Source: Flavobacterium fluviatile
GTDB taxonomy: Bacteria > Bacteroidota > Bacteroidia > Flavobacteriales > Flavobacteriaceae
Assembly: GCF_010645065.1 (NCBI RefSeq)
Contig: NZ_JAADZW010000011.1
Location: forward strand, 1 to 64,000
DNA: 64,000 bases
Reading direction: 5' to 3'
Below the pieces are notes generated by a model, which had not been told where the DNA came from, ran no database searches, and saw only the letters and a program-made list of their open reading frames with translations. Of the stretch, positions 46,168 to 55,001 are shown in pieces. The position numbers were made by a program, and so were the translations under genes. The stretch's first letter is position 1. Every line of letters starts with the position of its first letter.

Positions 46168-47418
46168 TTATTCTTTAATAATTTTTTGAGTAACAGTAGT
46201 GCCTTCTTCCCAATTGATTTGTGCAAAATACATTCCAGCGCTTAAGTTTTTGTTAGCAATAGTAGCATTGGTATTATTGATTTTTTCAACCAACAATTTA
46301 GTTCCGCTCAAACTGTAAATTTGAACAGTGCTTATGTTTTTTTCTGATTTTATTTGAATAGAATCTTTAAAAGGATTTGGAAATAGCATCAATTTTTTTT
46401 CTTCAATCTTGGCATCTTGTTTCCCTAAATTTGGATCGGTCACAGGTTTGTAAATTCGAATCCAATCGATATTGAAATTATGATTGTCAAAATTTGTAAT
46501 TTCTTCATCAGTAGGAGTACGTCCTTTACAGGCATTCCAGTTTTGATCTTCCATATTAATAATGATATCCATTTCTTTTACCAGTCCCGTGCGTGTAGTG
46601 GCAGTTCTTGGAGTAGCTGTTGAGGTATAGTTTAATGGGTCTATTCCGTCTTTGCCGTTCACAGTATCTAGATTGTCCATTACCTTGACTAATTGACCAT
46701 CCAAGTAGTATTCTAACCGAGTTTGACTAGCCCAGTACACACCAAGACGAATCCATTTGTCTGTCCAATAGGTTTTTGTAGCTCCCGTGTACCATGTGCT
46801 GGCATCGGTAGGCTGATAATCCAAAAACGGACTTCTAATAAATACATGGTGACTTAAATGCAAACGTTGTGCTAGCCAATCATTTCTAGTTGCTTTTCCG
46901 CCGTATGCTTCCAGGATATCGATTTCTTGGGTGTCATCTGGACTAAGCATCCAAATATCAGAAGCCATAACTGCATTTGCGATTTTAAAACGCGCTTCTA
47001 CATATACAGGGTACTTTACCCTTGTTTTCGATGTAATGCAGCCCGCTCTTGTAGCCGCCATAGTCCAGCTTTCGGCAACATTATCTCCATCACAATCTAC
47101 AGTAAAAGTCTTAGTTTCATTTGCTTGTCTAGTTGCAAAAACATGCAGATTTCCTCCGCTAACGGTAGTATTCTCATACCTCCATTTTGTAGGCCCTGGA
47201 CCATCCCAAGTGTTGTGATAAAAGTTAGTCCACTTTCCGCCAATCGTTGCTTGATTAGTGGACGCTTCATAGGTGTAATTAAAATCATCAGACTGTGGCT
47301 GAATTTTCCAAATTTTTCCTGTTCCAGCATTTGCAGGAACGGGAATGCCATTCCAATCTTGACTGTATAAAAACGGAGACATACATAAAGTAAGCAGTAC
47401 AATTAATTTTAGTTTCAT
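46168..47418 (-). CDS. agaA-like: GH16 beta-agarase with T9SS sorting domain (copy 1)
   Basis: This 416-residue enzyme closely recalls Zobellia AgaA-type beta-agarases: mature start QDWNGIPVPAN, the block LAQRLHLSHHVFIRSPFLDY, and the catalytic signature EIDILE at 165-170 (E165, D167, E170). The signal peptide is MKLKLIVLLTLCMSPFLYSQ. A T9SS sorting domain starts at LMLFPNPFKDS and ends QKIIKE. It heads the minus-strand unit with the FG-GAP lipoprotein, GH16, KDG kinase and aldolase genes. The putative PUL operator lies 79 bp upstream. A near-identical copy is at 56426-57676. Confidence 0.93.
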   Translation of the reverse strand: MKLKLIVLLTLCMSPFLYSQDWNGIPVPANAGTGKIWKIQPQSDDFNYTYEASTNQATIGGKWTNFYHNTWDGPGPTKWRYENTTVSGGNLHVFATRQANETKTFTVDCDGDNVAESWTMAATRAGCITSKTRVKYPVYVEARFKIANAVMASDIWMLSPDDTQEIDILEAYGGKATRNDWLAQRLHLSHHVFIRSPFLDYQPTDASTWYTGATKTYWTDKWIRLGVYWASQTRLEYYLDGQLVKVMDNLDTVNGKDGIDPLNYTSTATPRTATTRTGLVKEMDIIINMEDQNWNACKGRTPTDEEITNFDNHNFNIDWIRIYKPVTDPNLGKQDAKIEEKKLMLFPNPFKDSIQIKSEKNISTVQIYSLSGTKLLVEKINNTNATIANKNLSAGMYFAQINWEEGTTVTQKIIKE

Positions 47419-47518
47419 TATTCTTTGTTTAAATAATTATAATCTTTTTTTGGTCCCGCAATTTACTTTTTCAAAGTGTAGGTCAATGTTTAGGGGACTA
47501 GATATAAACTGAACAATA
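46196..47518. repeat. 1.3-kb direct repeat covering agarase copy 1
   Basis: Aligned with 56454-57776 at a constant offset of 10,258 bp without indels. On reading I found no difference from about 46254 to 47464. The last ~90 coding bases and the ~100 bp upstream differ at several positions. Both copies have the same orientation. Confidence 0.9.
47497..47515 (-). promoter_or_regulatory. Putative PUL operator upstream of agarase copy 1
   Basis: Minus strand reads TGTTCAGTTTATATCTAGT, identical to the sites before susC and agarase copy 2. It is 79 bp from the start codon. Confidence 0.55.
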
Positions 47519-47885
47519 GGAATAATTTGTACAAAATGAATTAAAGGTTTTCAGTGTAAAACTGGATTGCTACTGGTTACCTTGCCATAGAGGAATTTTA
47601 TATCTTTAGAGTTAGTAGCTTATAATAAGTCTTTATTTAAAATCAATAGTATTCTAAACACCTATACTTTTAATGTAATATAATAAGATTAAAAAAATTA
47701 GTTGTCGCAATAGTGACGAAGTACTGAAGATTTGACGGTATAGGCAAGTTGTTGTTTTTATGAAAGAAATAATTGCAGAAATAATGTTAAAAACAATTGG
47801 ATCAAGAATAGCTCCAGCTTCTTCATGCAAAATATTTAATAGCTAATAATTTATCACATTGCTAAAATTTATAAAATGACTTTCG
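47519..47885. other. Intergenic gap between agarase copy 1 and the LacI gene
   Basis: No convincing gene. A 28-codon ATG frame at 47760-47846 (MKEIIAEIMLKTIGSRIAPA and eight more) has no supporting context. An inverted repeat around TCACTTCAATGAAGTGA at the LacI gene's 3' end (about 47887-47903) may serve in termination. Confidence 0.3.
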
Positions 47886-48911
47886 TCACTTCAATGAAGT
47901 GATTTTTAGAGAAGAAGCACGTATATTTAATTGCCCATTTAAGGTAATGCTTTTAGGCTGGAAACCTTTCTTTGTTTCAATTTGTTCAATAAGTATTTTA
48001 GCAGCTTCTTCACCAATTTCCCTTGCAGGTTGCGAAACAGAAGTCAGTGGAGGCTCAATTATAGTTGCCATTTGTGAATCGGTAAAACCAACAAAAGCAA
48101 TGTCATTTGGTATAGAAAATCCATTTTTCTTAAAAACTTGCATGGCTCCAATAGTTACCGGATCATTTGCTCCAAAGATAGCGTCAGGAATATTTCCTGA
48201 GTCTATTATATTTTGCGCCGCTTTTTGACCATCGGCTAATGTGAATCCCGTAGCTACAATTTGATTTTTATTATAGCTCAATTGGTATTTTTGGTGAGCG
48301 TCTAAAAATCCTCTTAGACGCTCATTTGTCAATGAAACGCCATCCCTACCTTTGAGATGTACAATATTCTTGCAACCTTGATTAATCAAATGCTCGGTGG
48401 CAAAAAAGGCCCATTTGTAATCGTTAAAAACAACTTTAGAACAATTGAGTTGATTGTTTACCCTATTGAAAAGCACGATTGGAAAGCCCGACGCAATTAA
48501 ATTTTGATAATAATCGGTATTATTGCTTTCACTTGATAATGAAACAATCAAGCCATCAACCATGCTATCTTCTAAGGTTTTGATATTTTTTAATTCAGTT
48601 TCAAAACATTCGCTAGACTGAGCAATTAGCACTTGATAACCATTTTCAAACAAAATTTCTTGAACCCCTATGATGACCTCAGGAAAAAATGCATTGATAA
48701 ACTCAGGTACAATAATACCAATAGTAAAAGAACGCTGTTGCATTAACTTTTTAGCAATAGGATTAGGACGATATCCTAATGCTTTGGCCGTTTTTAAAAC
48801 CAATGCTTTGGTTTCAGGATTGATATCAGCCTTGTCGTTGAAGGCTCTTGAAACCGTAGAAACTGAAGTGTTCAATTGTTTAGCAATGTCTTTGATGGTA
48901 ATATATTTCAT
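47886..48911 (-). CDS. LacI family transcriptional regulator
   Basis: I start at 48911 (MKYITIKDIAKQLNTSVSTV), giving 341 residues; a frame from 48977 adds a hydrophobic stretch not found in the family. The HTH is at about 4-25 with the hinge near 45-60, followed by a periplasmic-binding-protein-like domain (FTIGIIVPEFINAFFPEVI; AAQNIIDSGNIPDAIFGAND). It is divergent from the symporter-oxidoreductase-GH2-GH117-like unit. Two LacI-type operators lie in the gap, so it probably represses that unit and itself until an incoming sugar binds. Confidence 0.93.
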   Translation of the reverse strand: MKYITIKDIAKQLNTSVSTVSRAFNDKADINPETKALVLKTAKALGYRPNPIAKKLMQQRSFTIGIIVPEFINAFFPEVIIGVQEILFENGYQVLIAQSSECFETELKNIKTLEDSMVDGLIVSLSSESNNTDYYQNLIASGFPIVLFNRVNNQLNCSKVVFNDYKWAFFATEHLINQGCKNIVHLKGRDGVSLTNERLRGFLDAHQKYQLSYNKNQIVATGFTLADGQKAAQNIIDSGNIPDAIFGANDPVTIGAMQVFKKNGFSIPNDIAFVGFTDSQMATIIEPPLTSVSQPAREIGEEAAKILIEQIETKKGFQPKSITLNGQLNIRASSLKITSLK

Positions 48912-48982
48912 GCGAATTAAACAACTTGAAAAGATTATTTTACAAATGAAAATGATTAATAGGTTATAAAAGTACAATAATT

Positions 48983-49029
48983 TTCGGTAACGTTCTCGAA
49001 AGATTTAACAAGCTTCGGTAACGTTCTCG
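48983..49029. promoter_or_regulatory. Two LacI-type operators
   Basis: TTCGGTAACGTTCTCG occurs exactly at 48983-48998 and again at 49014-49029, 31 bp apart (three helical turns). The core GGTAACGTTCTC is symmetric about the central CG, the classic LacI/GalR operator form. They lie between the LacI gene and the symporter gene. Confidence 0.8.
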
Positions 49030-49195
49030 GTAGGGTTTGTAAAAAATATAATTTAATTCCATTTATTCAATTCTTACTTTTAATAAAAATTAAAAAAAGG
49101 TTATGAAATCGCCTTTTAAGAAAGCTTTGCATATGCAAATAAAATTGGTTAAAAAGCGATTTTATCAATGACCACTAAAAAACAAATTTACTTAT

Positions 49196-50842
49196 ATGAA
49201 AAACATTGATATTTGGGTGATTCTGATTTTTTCTGCACTCATTTTTGTTTGCGGTTTGGCTTTTTCTAAAACAGGAAAAAACATGAAATCCTATTTTGCT
49301 GCTGGAGGCGCCTTGCCTTGGTGGATGAGTGGGTTGTCTTTATTCATGAGTTTTTTCTCGGCAGGAACCTTTGTTGTTTGGGGTTCTATAGCGTACAAAA
49401 GTGGTTGGGTAGCTGTAAGTATTCAATGGACTATGGCTATTGCAGGTATCCTTATAGGTTTTTTTATTGCTCCCAAATGGCGTAAAACAAATTCGCTAAC
49501 CGTAGCCGAATACATAACCAATCGTTATGGTTTTAAAATTCAAAAAACATATACCTATTTATTTCTACTGACTTCATTATTTACCACAGGAGCATTTTTA
49601 TACCCTGTGGCCAAGATTGTAGAGGTTTCTACAGGGATTCCTATTTATACCAGCATCATCAGTTTAGGGATCTTAATTTTAATCTATACCGCCGTGGGAG
49701 GACTTTGGGCAGTTATCGTTACCGATGTGTTGCAGTTTGTGGTTTTAACAGCCGTTGTCATAATCATAGTTCCATTGGCTTTTGATAAAATTGGAGGAGT
49801 AGGCCAATTCATAGAACTTTCGCCTGATGCTTTTTTCAATTTGGTAAACGAAGAATATTCTATTGCTTTTATAATTGCTTTTGGACTTTATAATTTATTT
49901 TTTTTGGCCGGAAACTGGGCTTATGTACAACGTTACACCTCTGTTGCCACACCCAAAGACGCTCAAAAAGTGGGCTGGTTGTTTGGAGCTTTGTATGTGA
50001 TAAGTCCGTTATTTTGGATGTTACCTCCTATGATTTACCGCATTCTAAACCCAAATCTTGATGGAGTAGAGTCAGAAGGTGCTTATTTATTAATGTGTAA
50101 AGAAGTTTTACCAGCGGGAATGCTCGGTTTAATGCTCGTTGGGATGATATTTGCCACTTCTAGTTCGGTAAATACCACTTTAAATATCGCCGCAGGAGTT
50201 TTTACCAATGACCTTTTTAAACATTTCAAACCTCAGGCAAGTGACGCTCAATTGATGCGTGTGGGGAAAACGGCTACCGTTGTTTTAGGCTTGATTACCA
50301 TTGGGGTAGCTTTGGTTGTACCACTTTTAGGAGGTGTTGTCAATTTTGTTTTGAGTTTAGCAGCGGTAACAGGAGGAGCCATGTTTTTGCCTCCGTTGTG
50401 GACTATTTTCTCTAAAAAACAAACAGGGACTAGTATGTTATCGGTTACCTTAATCACCTTATTGATTACGGGATTTTTCAAATTTTTAGCTCCACAATTA
50501 CTAGATATAACCCTGAGTCGTAGTGCCGAAATGATTCTAGGTGTTGCTGTTCCAATGGTATTAATGTTGGTATCAGAATTCTATTTAATCCAAACCAATC
50601 CATCGCAAGATACTTATGAAGCTTATGTACAAAAAACAGCTATTGGTGAAAATGTATATGAAGATGATTCGGATGGAAGTAATAAAAAAGGGGGAAGAGT
50701 CATTGGAATTGGAGTTGCCTTAACAGGAGCCTTAATACTTTCATTAGAATTTATTTCTACTATTTTAATTTCTATCGTGGTAGGAGTGGGAGCAGCAGTT
50801 TGCTTATTGGGCATCTTCATAGTTTATAAAAATAAAGAATAA
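49196..50842 (+). CDS. Sodium/solute symporter (SSS/SLC5 family)
   Basis: This 548-residue inner-membrane protein has 13-14 hydrophobic helices and SSS features (LPWWMSGLSLFMSFFSAGTF, AEYITNRYG, GNWAYVQRYTSV). A hydrophilic segment near 480-505 precedes the last two helices. It should import a sugar with Na+. Being first in a LacI-controlled unit with an FAD oxidoreductase, GH2 and a GH117-like enzyme, it probably carries a mono- or disaccharide made by those hydrolases. The substrate is unknown. Confidence 0.88.
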   Translation: MKNIDIWVILIFSALIFVCGLAFSKTGKNMKSYFAAGGALPWWMSGLSLFMSFFSAGTFVVWGSIAYKSGWVAVSIQWTMAIAGILIGFFIAPKWRKTNSLTVAEYITNRYGFKIQKTYTYLFLLTSLFTTGAFLYPVAKIVEVSTGIPIYTSIISLGILILIYTAVGGLWAVIVTDVLQFVVLTAVVIIIVPLAFDKIGGVGQFIELSPDAFFNLVNEEYSIAFIIAFGLYNLFFLAGNWAYVQRYTSVATPKDAQKVGWLFGALYVISPLFWMLPPMIYRILNPNLDGVESEGAYLLMCKEVLPAGMLGLMLVGMIFATSSSVNTTLNIAAGVFTNDLFKHFKPQASDAQLMRVGKTATVVLGLITIGVALVVPLLGGVVNFVLSLAAVTGGAMFLPPLWTIFSKKQTGTSMLSVTLITLLITGFFKFLAPQLLDITLSRSAEMILGVAVPMVLMLVSEFYLIQTNPSQDTYEAYVQKTAIGENVYEDDSDGSNKKGGRVIGIGVALTGALILSLEFISTILISIVVGVGAAVCLLGIFIVYKNKE

Positions 50843-50868
50843 ATACATACGATTTAATTAAGAAAAAA

Positions 50869-53148
50869 ATGCAAGTAGAAAGCTTTAGTTCAAAAGTAAG
50901 ATCCAATAAAATTACTACAATTCAATCTGATTTAGTCGTTGTTGGCGGAGGATTAGCTGGTGTTTGTGCGGCCATTGCAGCTGCCCGTGAGGGTGTAACT
51001 GTAACTCTTGTTCAAGATAGACCTGTTTTGGGTGGTAACGCTTCAAGCGAAGTTCGTTTGTGGACTTTGGGCGCAACTTCACATATGGGAAACAACAACC
51101 GTTGGGCTCGTGAGGGCGGTATCATCGATGAGATTTTAGTCGAAAATTTATATCGAAATAAAGAAGGAAATGCACTTATATTTGATACGGTTTTGTTAGA
51201 AAAAGTTTCGAATGAGAAAAATTTAACGCTGTTATTAAACACCGCAGTTTATGAGGTAGAAAAAGCGGATACCAAAAACATTAGTCAAGTTACTGCCTTT
51301 TGTAGCCAAAATTCAACTACTTATATCATTAAATCCAATTTATTTTGTGACGCTTCGGGAGATGGAATTGTGGGTTTTCAGGCTGGCGCTGCGTTTAGAA
51401 TGGGTGCTGAAACAGTGGAAGAATTTGGAGAGAAATTTGCTCCTGACCAATCCTATGGTGAATTACTAGGACATACCATTTATTTTTACAGTAAAGATAC
51501 GGGAGCACCAGTAAAATATGTCGCTCCAGAATTTGCCTTAAAAGACATTACCGAAATTCCACGATATAAAAGCTTGAGTGATAAAGATTCGGGTTGTCGT
51601 TTGTGGTGGTTGGAATATGGCGGACGAAAAGATACCATTCACGAATCTGAAGACATCAAATGGGAACTATGGAAAGTAGTTTATGGGGTTTGGGATTACA
51701 TCAAAAACTCGGGTGAATTTCCTGATGCTGCAAATCTAACGTTGGAGTGGGTTGGAACGATTCCTGGTAAACGAGAAAGCCGCCGTTTTGAGGGACATTA
51801 TATGATCAAACAACAAGATCTAATCGAACAAAATACGTTTGAGGATGCGGTGTCTTTTGGAGGCTGGGCAGTCGATTTACATCCTTCGGATGGGGTCTAT
51901 GACAGCCGTCCGGGTTGTACCCAATACCATTCTAAAGGGGTATATCAGATTCCGCTACGCACCATGATAAGTCAAAATATAGAGAATTTATTTCTTTCCG
52001 GACGTATCATTAGCGCTACTCACGTAGCTTTTGGTTCGACTCGTGTCATGGCAACTTGTGCTCATGCCGCACAGGCTGTTGGATACGGAGCGGCACAATG
52101 TGTGAAAAATAATTTGAAACCAGCCCAATTGCTAATTTCTGATAATCTAAAAGAATTGCAACAAACCTTGAGCATCAATGGGCAAAGCATTCCAGGGATA
52201 GCCATTGATAAAACTCAAAATTTATTGAAACAAGCAACCATCCAAGCTTCTTCTACTTTAAAATTAAACCAAATAGATTTTGACGGTGAATATACATCTC
52301 TAGAAGTGGCGGTTGCTCAATTATTGCCTTTCAAAGCCCATCAAAACTATGGCTTTAAAGTAAAAGTAAAAGCGCAAGAAGCTACCATGCTAACAGTACA
52401 ATTGCGTACTTCGTCCAAAGCCAGAAATTACACGCCTGATATTATTTTAGAAACGATAGAAATAAAAATTAACCCAGGCGAACAAGAAGTAGCTTTTGAA
52501 TTTAAAACAGCCACGACTGAAAATCAGTATGCTTTTGTTACTTTTTTATCCAATGACAAACTGAGTATTCAAAGCAGTACAAAACGATATACAGGAGTTC
52601 TTTCGGTCTTCAATGGACAAAATAAAGCGGTAAATAATAACGGAAAACAAACGCCTCCTGACAACATCGGAATTGATGCTTTTGAATTTTGGATTCCGTT
52701 TCGCAGACCCAAAGGACAGAATATTGCCATGCAAATCGAACCAACCGTAGCGTGTTTTGGAGTAGAAAATCTAACCAATGGTTTTGTACGTCCTTATGGC
52801 AGTGCCAATGCTTGGTTGGCTGATCTTACTGATACCAAACCAACGCTACAGGTGGAATGGGAAACCGAAGTAGCACTTTCTGAAATAAAACTATTCTTAG
52901 ACCCTGATTACGACCACCCCATGGAATCGACTTTAATGGGACATCCCGAAGAAGTGGTTCCGTTTTGTGTGCAGAATTACACCATCAAAGACAGGAGTGG
53001 AAAAGTTTTATTCGAAAAAAAAAACAATTGTCAAGCAATTAATACTTGGACTTTCGATTCAAAAATAACAACCAAAGGATTTAGCATCGAATTGAAACAA
53101 AGCCATCCAAATGTGCCTGTAGCTGTTTTTGAAATTTTTTGCCAATAA
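50869..53148 (+). CDS. FAD-dependent oxidoreductase fused to a discoidin-like C-terminus
   Basis: This 759-residue protein has the dinucleotide motif GGGLAG at 26-31 (VVVGGGLAGVCAAIAAAREG) and the FAD_oxidored-type continuation RPVLGGNASSEVRLWTLGA. The second FAD region is LFLSGRIISATHVAFGSTRV near 370-390. From about 440 on, the chain is beta-rich; residues about 625-759 resemble an F5/8 or discoidin-like domain (WLADLTDTKPTLQVEWETEV...FEIFCQ). There is no signal peptide, so it is cytoplasmic. The reaction is unknown. Its neighbours imply oxidation of a sugar or glycoside derived from galactan, perhaps to assist an elimination-type cleavage. That is inference. Confidence 0.75.
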   Translation: MQVESFSSKVRSNKITTIQSDLVVVGGGLAGVCAAIAAAREGVTVTLVQDRPVLGGNASSEVRLWTLGATSHMGNNNRWAREGGIIDEILVENLYRNKEGNALIFDTVLLEKVSNEKNLTLLLNTAVYEVEKADTKNISQVTAFCSQNSTTYIIKSNLFCDASGDGIVGFQAGAAFRMGAETVEEFGEKFAPDQSYGELLGHTIYFYSKDTGAPVKYVAPEFALKDITEIPRYKSLSDKDSGCRLWWLEYGGRKDTIHESEDIKWELWKVVYGVWDYIKNSGEFPDAANLTLEWVGTIPGKRESRRFEGHYMIKQQDLIEQNTFEDAVSFGGWAVDLHPSDGVYDSRPGCTQYHSKGVYQIPLRTMISQNIENLFLSGRIISATHVAFGSTRVMATCAHAAQAVGYGAAQCVKNNLKPAQLLISDNLKELQQTLSINGQSIPGIAIDKTQNLLKQATIQASSTLKLNQIDFDGEYTSLEVAVAQLLPFKAHQNYGFKVKVKAQEATMLTVQLRTSSKARNYTPDIILETIEIKINPGEQEVAFEFKTATTENQYAFVTFLSNDKLSIQSSTKRYTGVLSVFNGQNKAVNNNGKQTPPDNIGIDAFEFWIPFRRPKGQNIAMQIEPTVACFGVENLTNGFVRPYGSANAWLADLTDTKPTLQVEWETEVALSEIKLFLDPDYDHPMESTLMGHPEEVVPFCVQNYTIKDRSGKVLFEKKNNCQAINTWTFDSKITTKGFSIELKQSHPNVPVAVFEIFCQ

Positions 53149-53257
53149 CCATTGATAGTAAGGATAGAATAAGTCAGTCTTTTATTTTAAAACTAGAAAG
53201 AAACAAAGAATAGAGGAAGCTATTGGTCGGAAATAAACAGGCGTAAATATTGAAAAT

Positions 53258-54955
53258 ATGAAAACAAAATTAATTATACTGGTATTTTTAGGCTTTATAG
53301 TTTCTAATGCCCAAACAATTTCATTAAATGGAAAATGGAAGTTTAAGGCTTCGAATACTCTTTCTGAATCAGAATTGTTGCAATCGGATTTTTCTAATTG
53401 GGATACTATGCAAGTACCGGGGAATTGGGATACTCACGAAAAATATGCAACTTATGTGGGCAAAGGCTATTATCAAAAAGACTTTAGAGTTCCTCAAAAA
53501 TGGCAAGGAAAACAAATCAGAGTTCAGTTTGAAGCTGTTTATGAAACCGCTATGGTTTGGGTCAACGGGAAATTACTAGGTAAACATGTTGGAGGCTATT
53601 TGCCTTTTGAATTTAACATCGCTCCTTTTCTAAAACTAGGCGAAAGCAATTCGATTATTGTCATGGCTGATAACTCTTACAAACGAGGCGCTTGGTGGGC
53701 TTGGGGCGGTATTAGCCGTGAGGTGTGGTTGGTAGCTACTGAAGATTTGCGTTTCGTTTACCAACATATTGCATCCATACCTGATTTTGAAAAAGGAGAA
53801 ATCAATTTTTCTATAAAATACAAGGTGGAAAATAATGGTACCAATAGTGCCACAGCTCAAATTCTACCCAAAATTAAAGGGATCGATGTAGCTCCTGTTT
53901 CGGTAAAAATAAACCGAAATGCAACCGCTATTGCTGAAATAAAATTCAAACGCAAACTAGCTGATTTTAAATTTTGGCATTTTGATAGTCCTAATTTGTA
54001 CCAATTGACGAGCGAACTGCAAGTAGAGGGAAAAAAAGTGGATGTTACCGAAGATAATTTTGGTATTCGAAAGTTTGAAGTTCGTGGCGAACAGTTTTAT
54101 TTGAACAATCAAGCGGTACGTATGAATGGAGTCAATCGGGTACACGATCATCCTAAATACGGCAATACCGAGCCAGATGGATTGATTAAAAAAGACATGA
54201 AAGACATTCAGTCTTTAGGTTGTACGTTCTCGAGATTGATGCATGCGCCTTTGTCCAAAAACCTTTTGGATTATTGTGACAAAAATGGTTTTCTATTAGT
54301 TGAAGAAATTCCGGTTTGGGGCGATGATGACCCTCAATCGTTTCCAAATAATCCAGTAACCAAAAAATGGATGGCCGATATGATCGAAAGAGATTTTAAT
54401 CATCCCTCAGTGGTGGCTTGGAGTGTGGGGAACGAATTACGTGATGCTGTAGCAGACTGGGACGAAAAAGCTTTGACTAAAGACCAATACGATTATGTAA
54501 ATGAGATGCTCGATTATGTGGCTAGTTTAGATACTACCCGCCTAAAAACCTATGTTACCATTACGTCTTATCGTAAGGGAGAAATTGGCACAGAACCTTA
54601 CGAAAAAGTAGATTTTATTTCGATGAATAGCTATGGAAATGCTCCTGTATTGGCGCAAAAAACACATGAAAAATTCCCAGGCAAACCCATTTTTGTTTCT
54701 GAAATTGGATTAAGCCAGATTGGTAATGAACCCAATTCGGAACTGCGTAAAGAATTGGTGACTTATATCAAGGAATTAAAACAATTTCCTTGGATTTCGG
54801 GTGTATCGCTATGGAGTTACAATGATTATAGAAGTAATTACAAAGGCACACCCACATCGGGTTATAGAGAATGGGGAATTGTAGATGCTTTTCGAAAAAA
54901 GAAAAAGAAAGCGTATGTACAATTGAAAGCCCTTTATAAAGAATGGGAAGAATAA
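53258..54955 (+). CDS. GH2 family beta-glycosidase (short form)
   Basis: This 565-residue enzyme has a signal peptide (cleaved near SNAQ), a sugar-binding domain (about 20-175), an Ig-like domain (about 180-280) and the barrel, with acid/base E393 (AWSVGNELRD) and nucleophile E482 (IFVSEIGLSQ). It ends directly after the barrel, lacking the long C-terminus of the other two GH2 proteins. It resembles beta-galactosidase/beta-glucuronidase types. The GH117-like gene follows after 46 bp, repeating the GH2-GH117 pairing seen at 15-19 kb. Confidence 0.87.
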   Translation: MKTKLIILVFLGFIVSNAQTISLNGKWKFKASNTLSESELLQSDFSNWDTMQVPGNWDTHEKYATYVGKGYYQKDFRVPQKWQGKQIRVQFEAVYETAMVWVNGKLLGKHVGGYLPFEFNIAPFLKLGESNSIIVMADNSYKRGAWWAWGGISREVWLVATEDLRFVYQHIASIPDFEKGEINFSIKYKVENNGTNSATAQILPKIKGIDVAPVSVKINRNATAIAEIKFKRKLADFKFWHFDSPNLYQLTSELQVEGKKVDVTEDNFGIRKFEVRGEQFYLNNQAVRMNGVNRVHDHPKYGNTEPDGLIKKDMKDIQSLGCTFSRLMHAPLSKNLLDYCDKNGFLLVEEIPVWGDDDPQSFPNNPVTKKWMADMIERDFNHPSVVAWSVGNELRDAVADWDEKALTKDQYDYVNEMLDYVASLDTTRLKTYVTITSYRKGEIGTEPYEKVDFISMNSYGNAPVLAQKTHEKFPGKPIFVSEIGLSQIGNEPNSELRKELVTYIKELKQFPWISGVSLWSYNDYRSNYKGTPTSGYREWGIVDAFRKKKKKAYVQLKALYKEWEE

Positions 54956-55001
54956 TTTAAACAAAAACTATTAAACAGTTTACAAACTCAATAAAATACA
55001 A

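Noticed and set aside
46167-46226. Upstream start for the FG-GAP lipoprotein
   Set aside because: It would overlap the agarase gene and bury the lipoprotein signal peptide; the start at 46166 gives a normal lipobox position.
46927-47370. 147-codon plus-strand frame, repeated at 57185-57628
   Set aside because: Antisense shadow of the agarase gene; its two exact copies only reflect the gene duplication.
50869-53148. Flavin-type lactate/succinate dehydrogenase role for the FAD protein
   Set aside because: The sequence after the dinucleotide motif follows the FAD_oxidored pattern, not that of succinate or lactate dehydrogenases, and the neighbours are sugar genes.
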